51,841 bases of DNA, from assembly GCA_018004645.1 (NCBI GenBank), contig JAGNBV010000010.1:1-51841 (forward strand). The letters run 5' to 3'. The translations under genes and the position numbers were made by a program. The notes beneath the pieces were generated by a model that was given only the letters and a program-made list of their open reading frames with translations, was not told where the DNA came from and ran no database searches. Positions 8,383 to 15,764 of this stretch are shown piece by piece. The stretch comes from Bacteroidales bacterium. Lineage in GTDB: Bacteria > Bacteroidota > Bacteroidia > Bacteroidales > CAIWKO01. Numbering within the stretch: the stretch's first letter is position 1; the number at the start of each line of letters is the position of its first letter.

Positions 8383-8806
8383 CAAATCCATATAATTTTA
8401 AAAAATCATTATACTCCTGGAGAAAGGTCATTTTTGCATGATGTGATTTTTGATTTTTAATATATTCAAAAACCTTTTCAACTGCAGACTCACTTACCGA
8501 ATAAGCGGCATAACCCGTTTGCCATGAGAATTTACCTTCAATAAGATTTTGTTCATTTATGAAATGAGATGTGCTCCCCTTTATTTGCTTAATTATTTCA
8601 GCAATTGATTTTTGAGGGTTTAACAAAAACAAACAATGCACATGATCGGGCATTCCGCTAATAATCCTTACGGGACAGCCTGATTCAATAAATTGTTCCC
8701 GCATGTATTGATAAACCTGGAATTCAATTTTTGGCATAATTAATTGATCCCGGTATTTGGTTGACCAGATGGCGTGTATCCAAATTTTATTATAGGAATG
8801 TGGCAT
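8372..8806 (-). CDS. IS200-like / REP-associated tyrosine transposase (RAYT)
   Basis: This 144-aa protein is of the Y1 (HUH) single-strand transposase fold. The HUH motif is in MPDHVHCLFLL and the likely catalytic tyrosine is in the segment GYAAYSVSESAVEKVFEYIK, followed by NQKSHH. The start IWIHAIWSTKYR is typical of the family. These enzymes cut and rejoin single-stranded DNA at hairpins. Its surroundings carry several palindromes, and identical 24-bp repeats stand on both sides, which fits either a small IS200-type element or a domesticated RAYT serving REP-like repeats. The frame is intact, with no sign of decay. Confidence 0.88.
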   Translation of the reverse strand: MPHSYNKIWIHAIWSTKYRDQLIMPKIEFQVYQYMREQFIESGCPVRIISGMPDHVHCLFLLNPQKSIAEIIKQIKGSTSHFINEQNLIEGKFSWQTGYAAYSVSESAVEKVFEYIKNQKSHHAKMTFLQEYNDFLKLYGFENG

Positions 8807-8820
8807 GGTATGATTTTTTT

Positions 8821-8890
8821 ATAAACCGTTGAAACGGTTTTGATGAATATGTTTTTTTCCAATAGCCAACGGTTTAAACCGTTGGCTATG
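8821..8890. repeat. REP-like element, copy 1 (two hairpins)
   Basis: The unit has hairpin A, AAACCGTT-GA-AACGGTTT (8823-8840), a T-rich linker (TTTTGATGAATATG), then hairpin B, a perfect 28-bp palindrome at 8862-8889 with arms ATAGCCAACGGTTT and its complement. It begins 15 bases upstream of the transposase start codon. Confidence 0.8.
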
Positions 8891-8894
8891 ATTT

Positions 8895-8918
8895 TTTTGT
8901 AATGGTTTTAACCATTTT
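8895..8918. repeat. Direct repeat with short hairpin, 5' side of the transposase
   Basis: Identical over 24 bp to 8359-8382, in the same orientation, with the hairpin AATGGTT-TT-AACCATT at 8901-8916. Confidence 0.7.
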
Positions 8919-8933
8919 TTTTGAATAAATTTA

Positions 8934-8980
8934 ATAAACCGTTGAAACGGTTTTGATGAATATGAATTTTTTCCATAGCC
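8934..8980. repeat. REP-like element, copy 2 (left half)
   Basis: Hairpin A is repeated exactly (8936-8953) with the same TTTTGATGAATATG linker and the start of hairpin B (ATAGCCAA, about 8975-8982). The second arm is missing and is replaced by unrelated sequence, so this copy is truncated. Confidence 0.75.
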
Positions 8981-9007
8981 AATTAAATTCAACTGCTGAC
9001 TTTTAAA

Positions 9008-9430
9008 TTATAATCGCAATAAATCAGCGATGATGAACTTCCTGATTTTTGAAAACTTTTCAAAAACGAGCGGTGCTTTAACCGGATCATTCATTAGCTG
9101 GTAAAGCACCTCGGGAATAATTTGCCATGAAACTCCATATTTATCTTTGAGCCAGCCACACATGCTCTCTTCGCCACCATCAGTAAGGCGCTGCCAATAG
9201 TAATCAATTTCCTCCTGTGTATCACAATCAACAACAAGAGAAACAGCTTCAGAAAACTTATATAAAGGGCCACCGTTCACTCCTAAAAACCGGCGACCAT
9301 TCAATTGAAAGGTGACAACCACAGGTGTTTCAGAAATTATTGATGAATTTTTAAAAATGGAGCAGTAAAATTCCGCTGCTTCGTGGGCTTGTCCGTCAAA
9401 CCACAAACATGTATAGATCGGTTTGTTCAT
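9008..9430 (-). CDS. VOC-fold PhnB/3-dmu-9_3-mt family protein
   Basis: The 140-aa protein matches the vicinal-oxygen-chelate family once named 3-demethylubiquinone-9 3-methyltransferase: TCLWFDGQAHEAAEFYCSIF at the N-terminus, GRRFLGVNGGP in the middle, and CGWLKDKYGVSWQIIPEVL with LMNDPVKA toward the C-terminus. These are small dimeric proteins of mostly unknown substrate, not methyltransferases. It overlaps the upstream DUF1801 gene by four bases (ATGA), which implies translational coupling. The pair is bracketed by REP-like repeat copies. Confidence 0.88.
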   Translation of the reverse strand: MNKPIYTCLWFDGQAHEAAEFYCSIFKNSSIISETPVVVTFQLNGRRFLGVNGGPLYKFSEAVSLVVDCDTQEEIDYYWQRLTDGGEESMCGWLKDKYGVSWQIIPEVLYQLMNDPVKAPLVFEKFSKIRKFIIADLLRL

Positions 9431-9795
9431 TTTTTCTTTTTTTTAAGCAAATTTTCATTAACACGATATGCCACGATTTCTTTTATAAGCTCAAGAGGCA
9501 GTGGCGAATCCAGAGGAAATTGAATAGTCCCTTTAGAAGTTTTATACTGCTCCAGTTTCTTTTTATAGGCCTCAACAGCTGAAATACCGGGATAAAATCC
9601 AATGTGATTTTTATGCGCTGCAAAAAAGAGTAACATCCCGTTTTGTTTATATGCCGGCATCCTGAAACTAATAACTTCCATAGCGTCAGGAGCCATTTCT
9701 TTAACAATAACTCTTATTTGTTTCAGCAGTTTACTTTTTTCTTTTGTAAATTGAGCAATATACTCATCAACAGTAGCAGGGGCTTTTATGTCCAT
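9427..9795 (-). CDS. DUF1801 (YdhG-like) family protein
   Basis: The 122-aa protein has the DUF1801 pattern: ATVDEYIAQFTKEKSKLLKQ at the start, APDAMEVISFRMPAYKQNG, the HKNHIGFYPG segment, then SKGTIQFPLDSPLPLELIKEIVAYRVNENL. The family is small, soluble and mostly uncharacterised (one Bacillus member, Fra, is described as an iron chaperone). It ends in a run of lysines. It overlaps the VOC-family gene downstream by 4 bp and probably forms a two-gene operon with it. Confidence 0.85.
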   Translation of the reverse strand: MDIKAPATVDEYIAQFTKEKSKLLKQIRVIVKEMAPDAMEVISFRMPAYKQNGMLLFFAAHKNHIGFYPGISAVEAYKKKLEQYKTSKGTIQFPLDSPLPLELIKEIVAYRVNENLLKKKKK

Positions 9796-9865
9796 TTTAT
9801 GCGGATTTTATATTATACTGTTTCAATTATTTTTTATTTGTTTGAATTTTTATTCGAATAAAATT

Positions 9866-9936
9866 TATAAACCATTGAAATGATTTTGATAAATATGAGT
9901 TTTTTTCCACAGCCAACGGGTCAATCCGTTGGCTAT
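9866..9936. repeat. REP-like element, copy 3 (diverged, complete)
   Basis: The order of parts is the same as copy 1: a weaker hairpin A (AACCATT-GA-AATGATT), the TTTTGATAAATATGAG linker, and hairpin B with arms AGCCAACGG and CCGTTGGCT (9911-9934) around a changed loop. Several stem changes keep pairing only partly. It lies 930 bp from copy 2, in the same orientation. Confidence 0.75.
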
Positions 9937-10072
9937 TATTATTCATCAAATATAAAATAAAAATATTAATGTTGAAAAATTATTTGTTAATTAGAAAACC
10001 ATTAAATACCTTTGGTTTATTATTAACCGCGCCCTGGTTTTTTATTAGAAACACTTTTAATTATTAATTTTT

Positions 10073-12016
10073 ATGAAAAAAATTTACCTATTATTAATCA
10101 CAATCCTAGGACTGTTTCTTTGTAACGATCAAAACTACGCACAAGACACTACATGGTTCAAAAATGTTACAAATCAAGTGGGCCTTAGTGGTGTAAAATC
10201 TTTTTATTTAATGGTTGCAGATATCAACAATGATGATTATCCCGACCTGCTAAGCATCTGGACCGGAAATATTTATGGCAAAGACAACATGAGGGTTTAT
10301 ATCAATGTGCAGGATACCAATTCAGCAGATCCGCTTGACAGAATATTCCTTGATATAACACCGATTACCGGGATCAATGCTAATATCATTCCCGATTCGG
10401 CAGGACACCGGATTTTGAATGCAGTATTTGCCGATGTGAATAATGACGGGAATATTGACATGATTACAGGGAACGATACGTACAATCTGGAGTCCTACTA
10501 TGATAATGGTGACCGGGGCGAAGTATTGCTGGGCGATGGCACAGGAGCATTCCTGACAGTACCTGATAACGGGATTCACACGGCCATTTTAAATAATCCT
10601 ACAGGACATTCGATGCTGGATTATGACCGTGATGGCAATCTGGATGTTTTTATGGGTACCTTTTTTAAGAATTATAATTCAAACATCTGGAATCATGGGT
10701 TTCTTTATAAAGGCAACGGTGATGGGACCTTTACGGATGTTTCCTCTCCGGCTGGACTTACTGTTAAAAATGAACCTGATTACGGCTGCCAGGTAACCGA
10801 CTGGAACAACGATGGCTGGCCGGATATTATTACCTCGCCCTATTGCAGAAATGGCGGAACATTATGGAAAAATAACGGTAACGGAACTTTTTCCGACGTG
10901 TCGGCCATAACCGGCTACGATACACAATTTATGCAAGGCGATAACGGACAGAATCTCTGCAACTGGATAGCTGCACCTGAAGATTTTGATAACGACGGGG
11001 ATATGGACCTGATGCTTGCACTCGTCCATGGAGGAAATGATGCCAACGAAGGCCGCAGCACAATCGTGATCAATGAAGGCCCAACCGCAGGCTATCATTT
11101 GCATTGGGACCTGAACAGGGTTACCTGGGATGCCCCCCAATCCACTCATCACGGAGATTATGATGTTTCCTGGTACGACTTCGATAACGACGGACTCGAA
11201 GACATGTCGCTGATGCAGGGTCATTATGTGCCGGCGACAGACAGGCTTTTCATGTTCCATCAGAAACCCGATCATACATTTGCAGATATAAACAACGAAC
11301 TCGGATTTATCGGCGACACATTGTTCAGCTCAACACATGTTACCGAACCATTGGATTACGACCTCGATGGTGATGATGACCTTATCTTTGGCAAAGACAA
11401 TAATCTTAAAACATATTTGATAAGAAATGAAATCGGAAACCAGAACAACTGGGTTACCGTTAAACTAATTGCTCCCGCCGGATGTAACTATAATTCTATC
11501 GGTGCAAGGATCTATGTTTATGCAGATTCTCTGATAAAAATGAGAGATGTGTATGCCGGAAGGGGAAATAAATGCGGGCAGCAACCTTTTAATCTGGTTT
11601 TCGGGTTGGGGGCTCATACTTCTATTGACTCTATAGTGGTTCGCTGGCCTGATTCATTGTTTACGGTTACCACAGCGGTAAATCCGCCCATTAATCAGAT
11701 AGTTGTTATTGATGTAAATGGATATGTTGCTAATGTTCCTGAAAACCATAGTGATGTGGCGGAGAACATAAAACTGTATCCCAATCCGGCACAGGATCAT
11801 TTTGTGCTGCAAGGTATCAATAATTATTCTTTGAATGGTGTTGCCGCTATTGAGATATACGATATTGGGGGCAGAAAAATCAGTAATTTCAGCTATTACA
11901 ACAATAATAGCACGATCGCTGTAGTGAACGTCTCAAAACTGGATCAGGGCGCTTATATAACCCGTATCATATCGAAAGAAGGCGGAGTTATTACGAAACA
12001 ATTCATAAAGATGTAA
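10073..12016 (+). CDS. Secreted FG-GAP/VCBS repeat protein with T9SS type A sorting domain
   Basis: The 647-aa exported protein has a signal peptide (MKKIYLLLITILGLFLCN, then NYAQ). At least seven calcium-type DxNxDGxxD loops follow, for example DINNDDYPD, DVNNDGNID, DYDRDGNLD, DWNNDGWPD and DFDNDGDMD, which mark FG-GAP/VCBS beta-propeller blades. An ASPIC/UnbV-like segment (GCNYNSIGARIYVYADS, GRGNKCGQQP, VVRWPDS) lies around residues 460-550. The last 80 residues (LYPNPAQDHF to KQFIKM) are a type A CTD, the signal for export through the T9SS whose genes start this window. Family members such as CRTAC1-like proteins are surface or matrix adhesins; the ligand is unknown. Confidence 0.93.
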   Translation: MKKIYLLLITILGLFLCNDQNYAQDTTWFKNVTNQVGLSGVKSFYLMVADINNDDYPDLLSIWTGNIYGKDNMRVYINVQDTNSADPLDRIFLDITPITGINANIIPDSAGHRILNAVFADVNNDGNIDMITGNDTYNLESYYDNGDRGEVLLGDGTGAFLTVPDNGIHTAILNNPTGHSMLDYDRDGNLDVFMGTFFKNYNSNIWNHGFLYKGNGDGTFTDVSSPAGLTVKNEPDYGCQVTDWNNDGWPDIITSPYCRNGGTLWKNNGNGTFSDVSAITGYDTQFMQGDNGQNLCNWIAAPEDFDNDGDMDLMLALVHGGNDANEGRSTIVINEGPTAGYHLHWDLNRVTWDAPQSTHHGDYDVSWYDFDNDGLEDMSLMQGHYVPATDRLFMFHQKPDHTFADINNELGFIGDTLFSSTHVTEPLDYDLDGDDDLIFGKDNNLKTYLIRNEIGNQNNWVTVKLIAPAGCNYNSIGARIYVYADSLIKMRDVYAGRGNKCGQQPFNLVFGLGAHTSIDSIVVRWPDSLFTVTTAVNPPINQIVVIDVNGYVANVPENHSDVAENIKLYPNPAQDHFVLQGINNYSLNGVAAIEIYDIGGRKISNFSYYNNNSTIAVVNVSKLDQGAYITRIISKEGGVITKQFIKM

Positions 12017-12559
12017 TCATGCCGGTGGCCTGAATAAATTTAGGTTGCTGAATTTGCGGGCAAGCACTGTATCTTCAGAATAATCCCAGATTGAGCAATA
12101 GGAACGTAGTGAACTATTGCGCAGTGGGTGGCATCGTGCGCTGTATCTGGGTAACCCCGACTTAGAAAATGTTTCCGCTATGGCGGTATTACATTTTCTT
12201 TGTCGATTACGCATTAACGAATAAAATCATATGCTATTGATTATTAGAAGATAATGATTGATTAGTCCTATTGCTACGTAATAAAAGTATTTAATGCGTA
12301 ATGTGGGATAATTTAAAAATAAAATATAAATGTTGAGAGAATTTTTATCAACAAAAAACCGCCCCATTCAGAACGGTTTTATTAATAACCAAAAATCAGG
12401 AGTAATAGACATTTATAATGGTTTTTATTTTTCAAATTTGTTGATGACAAGAAAACTTCAGATAGCATTGTGAAATCTGCATAAACGGAAGTAGGCTCTG
12501 CTGGGGAAAAACCTATCAGGGATAATGCAGCAGCCAACGAAAATGCAAACAGCCGACTT
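12017..12559. other. Gene-free stretch after the T9SS cargo gene
   Basis: No convincing gene was found. Short open frames here have no recognisable sequence. A 12-bp inverted repeat, ATTACGCATTAA (12206-12217) and TTAATGCGTAAT (12291-12302), encloses 73 bp. Small hairpins such as CCGC-TATG-GCGG (near 12168) are present. The stretch adjoins a decayed transposase and may be old mobile DNA. Confidence 0.5.
12355..12380 (-). terminator. Terminator-like hairpin
   Basis: AAAACCG (12355-12361) pairs with CGGTTTT (12374-12380). On the minus strand it is followed by a run of T, so it suits minus-strand transcripts from the decayed gene region better than the cargo gene. Confidence 0.45.
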
Positions 12560-12561
12560 TG

Positions 12562-12770
12562 ATTCAACAAGGTCCGTTGATATTTTTAGAGGTCTCTCAT
12601 GCCTTTAAAAACCCGTCAATAAAAATTTTTTTCTCGCTAATGACAGTCCATTATGATTTCTTAGTTTGTTTTTTTAATCCGCAAAGTGACTATCTAGCAT
12701 TGCTTGTATTGGGGAATTTAAGTTCGATAAAATCATACCAGGTAAATAACCAAGGCAAGTGTTTTTCAAG
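12562..12770 (-). pseudogene. Decayed transposase, C-terminal fragment
   Basis: Minus-strand translation gives HLPWLFTWYDFIELKFPNTS in one frame. After a frameshift it continues HFAD-stop-KNKLRNHNGLSLARKKF in another. The pattern of a tryptophan/aromatic segment, NTSNA, an F.LK.KLR.H.GL block and RKKF is the C-terminal end of DDE-type transposases common in Bacteroidota insertion sequences. At least three in-frame stops and one frameshift show that it is dead. The N-terminal catalytic part is absent. Confidence 0.6.
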
Positions 12771-12908
12771 CTACGATAAGCACTGCTGTGCAAGTCCTTG
12801 CTCATAATTAAATATTTGGAAATGGTATTGCTGGGCAGATAACCCATTTACGATTACTAAGAATGGTACTAAAATAAAATATTGAAGAATTTTCCGGGTC
12901 ACGTTCAC
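12771..12908 (-). pseudogene. Start of a lost exported protein (two-component-propeller-like N-terminus)
   Basis: From a GTG at 12906-12908 (or 12900-12902) the minus strand encodes about 45 residues. They comprise a clear signal peptide (RKILQYFILVPFLVIVNG, then LSAQ) followed by QYHFQIFNYEQGLAQQ and a TAG. The residues after the signal peptide resemble the first blade of Reg_prop sensor proteins, which often begin with a YxFxxYxxExGLxQ pattern. The frame runs straight into the transposase remnant, as if an insertion had cut the gene. No ATG was found, so expression is doubtful. Confidence 0.45.
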
Positions 12909-13075
12909 TTTAAAACTTTTCGAAAATTGGGTGTTTACCTAGTCTCTCCCCACCTAGTCTTTTTTCAATCACATAAATATTTTACATAAGGCTGTTCAAA
13001 AAAACAACGTAATCGCAATCAATAATGCTCATTGCGCTAAATGCAAAAAAAAATCCATGCCTGCCTGTCCCCATG
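12909..13075. other. Spacer with short repeats
   Basis: No gene seen. It contains two copies of ACCTAGTCT (around 12937 and 12952) and, at about 12989, AGGCTGTTCAAAAA, which resembles the end of an insertion sequence but has no partner in the window. Confidence 0.35.
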
Positions 13076-13501
13076 TCAACTTTTTTCTTTCTGAATAAAA
13101 AATGCTCCCAGGGCCGCGCCTACCAAGCCCTGCAAGGGCGTAAGCCAAAGGTTCGACATTTTCATCAGGTCAAGGTAGCTTACCGGCGAAAAAGGCTGCA
13201 TCAGCAAGGTAGTGGACAACACGATAAAATATGCCAGCGACAAAAAATAAGAGAGCTTGAAAAAGAATTTTTTCACGGTATGTTTATCTTTTTCCGCGCT
13301 CATGCTGTCCATCGCCAAAACCCCTATGATGAGCGACAAGGTAGGTATAATTGTGGGCAAAAACCAGCTCCAGGCCTGGTCTGCATTTTCTGCATATCTT
13401 CCCAGTATGGTCTGTAGCAGCATGATAAAGAAAATAAAGCCCGCACCGGCAAACCACAAGATAGCCAGCTTTTTTTTACATTTTTCCCAGGAAATTCTCA
13501 T
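13076..13501 (-). CDS. Four-helix membrane protein, unknown function
   Basis: The 141-aa protein is not recognised. It has four likely transmembrane segments: LAILWFAGAGFIFFIMLLQT, WFLPTIIPTLSLIIGVLAM, YFLSLAYFIVLSTTLLM and LTPLQGLVGAALGAFFI. Polar linkers include ERYAENADQAW-like and MSAEKDKHTVKKF stretches. The start MRISWEKCKKK is basic, so the N-terminus is probably cytoplasmic. It follows the FPWPPP lipoprotein gene by only six bases, so the two are almost certainly co-transcribed and may form one membrane complex. Confidence 0.7.
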   Translation of the reverse strand: MRISWEKCKKKLAILWFAGAGFIFFIMLLQTILGRYAENADQAWSWFLPTIIPTLSLIIGVLAMDSMSAEKDKHTVKKFFFKLSYFLSLAYFIVLSTTLLMQPFSPVSYLDLMKMSNLWLTPLQGLVGAALGAFFIQKEKS

Positions 13502-13507
13502 AGGTGT

Positions 13508-14317
13508 TTATTTTAAAATTCCGGATTTAATTAAATGGTCGCGGCAGGTTAGCGTGCTTGTGTACTGCATGGCATCGCCTCCTTCGGTTTTTTTAAATTC
13601 GTAAACCAGGGCAGTAATAGCATAGTGAACTGAGTATTTTTTTTCAGAGATAGAAGCCGGCACTTTATTAGCCCCTTCCCGTAACCAATCTATAGCCGTT
13701 TTTTCATCAATTTTTTCGGAGGTTTGATTAAATGCATGTGGCGAAACAACAAACACCACTATTCTGAACAAGCCTGGTTTTGCAAAGAAAAGCCGGCTCA
13801 GGTATTCTCCCAACGAAAATCTGCTCATCGGAGCCGGGATAGTATCCCAACGGTGTGGGCTGTCCATGGGCGCTCCATCGGGTTTATATTGTTCGAGACG
13901 GGTAACGAGGGCAAAACCATCGGGAACGGCAAAAAAACTTTTCTCAACATATCCGCAAGATTCAAGCACTTCGGTTATTCTTCTGCTTACACTACCCAGT
14001 GTGGTATTTGAACGATTGAACTGTCTGGTAAAAGACGAAGGCATCACCATCATGGAAGATGCCCGTGGCGGAGGCCAGGGGAAAGAAGGAATGACATCAT
14101 AGATGCTATTGGAGTTACTAACAATAACTTTTATCACAGAATCCATCTTAGCAGTATCTCCAAGGATTACCAGTTTAATGCTGTCGCTTTCAGGAGCCAC
14201 ATATTCGACAATGGGTTTTCCCATGTTAACCCGGGAACTTTGAAAACTTTTGCAACTATATAAAAAAATACTCAGGAAGACAACAAGCAACCCGTTCCGT
14301 ATGCACTTATGGCTCAT
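13508..14317 (-). CDS. Lipoprotein with FPWPPP motif, unknown function
   Basis: The 269-aa protein carries a lipoprotein signal (LLVVFLSIFLYSC, Cys22). After a short linker it has a distinctive core: SFPWPPPRAS (78-87), LGSVSRRITEVLESCGY (108-123), then SFFAVPDGFALVTRLEQ (127-143) and HRWDTIP. I have a weak memory of this FPWPPP...GFALVTRLEQ pattern in uncharacterised proteins of several phyla, but cannot name a domain. The C-terminal half (FRIVVFVVSPHAFNQTSEKI, HYAITALVYEFKK) looks like an alpha/beta fold. It is the first gene of a two-gene unit with the four-helix membrane protein. Confidence 0.7.
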   Translation of the reverse strand: MSHKCIRNGLLVVFLSIFLYSCKSFQSSRVNMGKPIVEYVAPESDSIKLVILGDTAKMDSVIKVIVSNSNSIYDVIPSFPWPPPRASSMMVMPSSFTRQFNRSNTTLGSVSRRITEVLESCGYVEKSFFAVPDGFALVTRLEQYKPDGAPMDSPHRWDTIPAPMSRFSLGEYLSRLFFAKPGLFRIVVFVVSPHAFNQTSEKIDEKTAIDWLREGANKVPASISEKKYSVHYAITALVYEFKKTEGGDAMQYTSTLTCRDHLIKSGILK

Positions 14318-14687
14318 TTTAAAACAGTATTTTATTTTCCTGTATCCCGAAATACCATTCTGGAAAATGTTTTTGTATTACAGGGTAAAAAATTTAATTT
14401 TTTTACAAATATAATTGAAGAGTTTAAATTTTTTTTAAAAAACATAGCTTTTAGAATGCGTTAATTTCGACATACTGTGTAAAACACACACCATGAAGCA
14501 TTTTCACGCATCCAAAAAATTATAAAAAAATTTTTCTGTATTGTTCCGGTAATTCCCCGGAAGTATTATACTTATACGGTATCGATAGAAATCCAATGGT
14601 ACATTCTCACGTTGAACTCCAACAGTTACTCAACCGACATAACCAATATGAAATCAATTTCCTCATTGGTCTTATTTAATAAGAGTA
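14318..14687. other. Intergenic region, no gene seen
   Basis: A 370-base AT-rich region. It holds TATATTTG on the minus strand (14406-14413), a match to the -7 consensus that could serve the lipoprotein gene, and a small hairpin TTCCGG-TAATTC-CCGGAA near 14545. No small gene was recognised. Confidence 0.4.
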
Positions 14688-15620
14688 TTATTTTCCGGAG
14701 ATTTTAACAGGCAGGAATCGTAACACTCTTTTTTTATACTCTTTATATTCGGGGTATTTTCCCGCACTCAATTCCTCGCTCAATGCGGAGCTGCCCTGAA
14801 ACAGGATGACCAGCAGAAGGCAGCCCGCAACGCTCCAGTTGAGCCAATAGCCACCCGCAGCAACACCAAAGAAATAGAAACAAATCCACACCGATTGTTC
14901 TGCAAAATAATTGGGATGACGGCTGTATGCCCAAAGACCTTTATCCAAAAAACCTTTTTTATAATCACCGATAAGCTCTGCTCCCGCTTTGATCATCGCC
15001 CATTTTTTGCTTTGAAATTTCCACTGCTGCACATCGGCAATGGTTTCAAAAACCAGGAAAAACAGGAACAGTGCGCTTATCACATAATCAAAAACCCCGG
15101 CCGGGACATTGTTGTTTTGCAGGGCAATCAGGGCAGGGAGAGTGATAAGCAGTATCAATATATTCTGATAACCAGAAATAAAAAAAAGATTAAAAAGTGT
15201 CCATTTCCATCGTGGCGAAAATTCAGGTTTCTGACGCAGCACTTTCCAGCGGTAATCTTCTTCACCGGCCCAGAACCGCCATTGATAAGCGCCTTTAAGA
15301 GCAAAATTGGCTGTTAGGCGTGCACCCCACAAGGTTACCAGGACACCCATTAAGACAAGCCGCGGTGAATAATTGCCGTAAGCAGCAATGACCCAAACAT
15401 ACACTATGGGCACAATACTCCACAACTTATCCACCTGGCTGTTGTTGTTGGTAATCTCACCCACAATAAAAGTGTAAGCAATTACTATAGCAGTAATTAT
15501 CATCAGTGTTTGCAGTGTCTGCCGCTCAACCGGACCCAGGGATATCCCGAAAAAGTAACTGCTAAGAGGAACCACTATTATGGTAAGCATTAATAAAATT
15601 GCTGTTGAAATAATTTTCAT
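14688..15620 (-). CDS. DUF1295 family membrane protein (steroid 5-alpha-reductase-like)
   Basis: The 310-aa polytopic protein has about eight to nine transmembrane helices. Characteristic elements are SQVDKLWSIVPIVYVW, GARLTANFALKGAYQWRFW, EDYRWKVLRQKPEFSP and the C-terminal GLWAYSRHPNYFAEQSVWI, a motif shared by DUF1295 and isoprenylcysteine methyltransferase/5-alpha-reductase folds and thought to bind the nicotinamide or methyl donor. It ends with EYKEYKKRVLRFLP. Its substrate cannot be told from sequence. It stands alone between the lipoprotein pair and the M16 protease. Confidence 0.85.
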   Translation of the reverse strand: MKIISTAILLMLTIIVVPLSSYFFGISLGPVERQTLQTLMIITAIVIAYTFIVGEITNNNSQVDKLWSIVPIVYVWVIAAYGNYSPRLVLMGVLVTLWGARLTANFALKGAYQWRFWAGEEDYRWKVLRQKPEFSPRWKWTLFNLFFISGYQNILILLITLPALIALQNNNVPAGVFDYVISALFLFFLVFETIADVQQWKFQSKKWAMIKAGAELIGDYKKGFLDKGLWAYSRHPNYFAEQSVWICFYFFGVAAGGYWLNWSVAGCLLLVILFQGSSALSEELSAGKYPEYKEYKKRVLRFLPVKISGK

Positions 15621-15666
15621 AGGCTATTTTTTTTTCGATAAGGATCATACTTTTAATAACATGAAC

Positions 15667-15716
15667 TCATGAATTTGTTTCATGCTTATAATCATGAATT
15701 TGTTTCATGCTTATAA
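15667..15716. repeat. 25-bp tandem repeat, two copies
   Basis: TCATGAATTTGTTTCATGCT plus TATAA is repeated exactly head to tail at 15667-15691 and 15692-15716. Each copy can form a small CATGAA/TTCATG hairpin. It lies between the M16 protease terminator and the DUF1295 gene. Confidence 0.85.
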
Positions 15717-15717
15717 T

Positions 15718-15750
15718 AATAAAAACCGCCTTTATCAAGCGGTTTTTATT
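15718..15750 (-). terminator. Rho-independent terminator after the M16 protease
   Basis: A perfect 12-bp stem (AATAAAAACCGC with GCGGTTTTTATT) around a 9-base loop lies 15 bases past the protease stop codon. The A/T ends would serve either strand. Confidence 0.8.
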
Positions 15751-15764
15751 ACAGACACTTCTAT

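Noticed and set aside
8821..9936. Possible CRISPR array from repeated hairpin units
   Set aside because: Only three copies at irregular distances, one truncated and one diverged, with genes between them; no cas genes. They fit REP-like elements.
12017..12214. A 65-codon minus-strand frame after the T9SS cargo gene
   Set aside because: No similarity recognised; rich in small hairpins, so more likely non-coding.
12382..12570. A 62-codon minus-strand frame with a hydrophobic start
   Set aside because: It has no recognised family or promoter, lies in the transposase scar, and its composition fits chance.
12988..13003. AGGCTGTTCAAAAA as the end of an insertion sequence
   Set aside because: No matching opposite end was found within the window, so it was noted only in the spacer entry.
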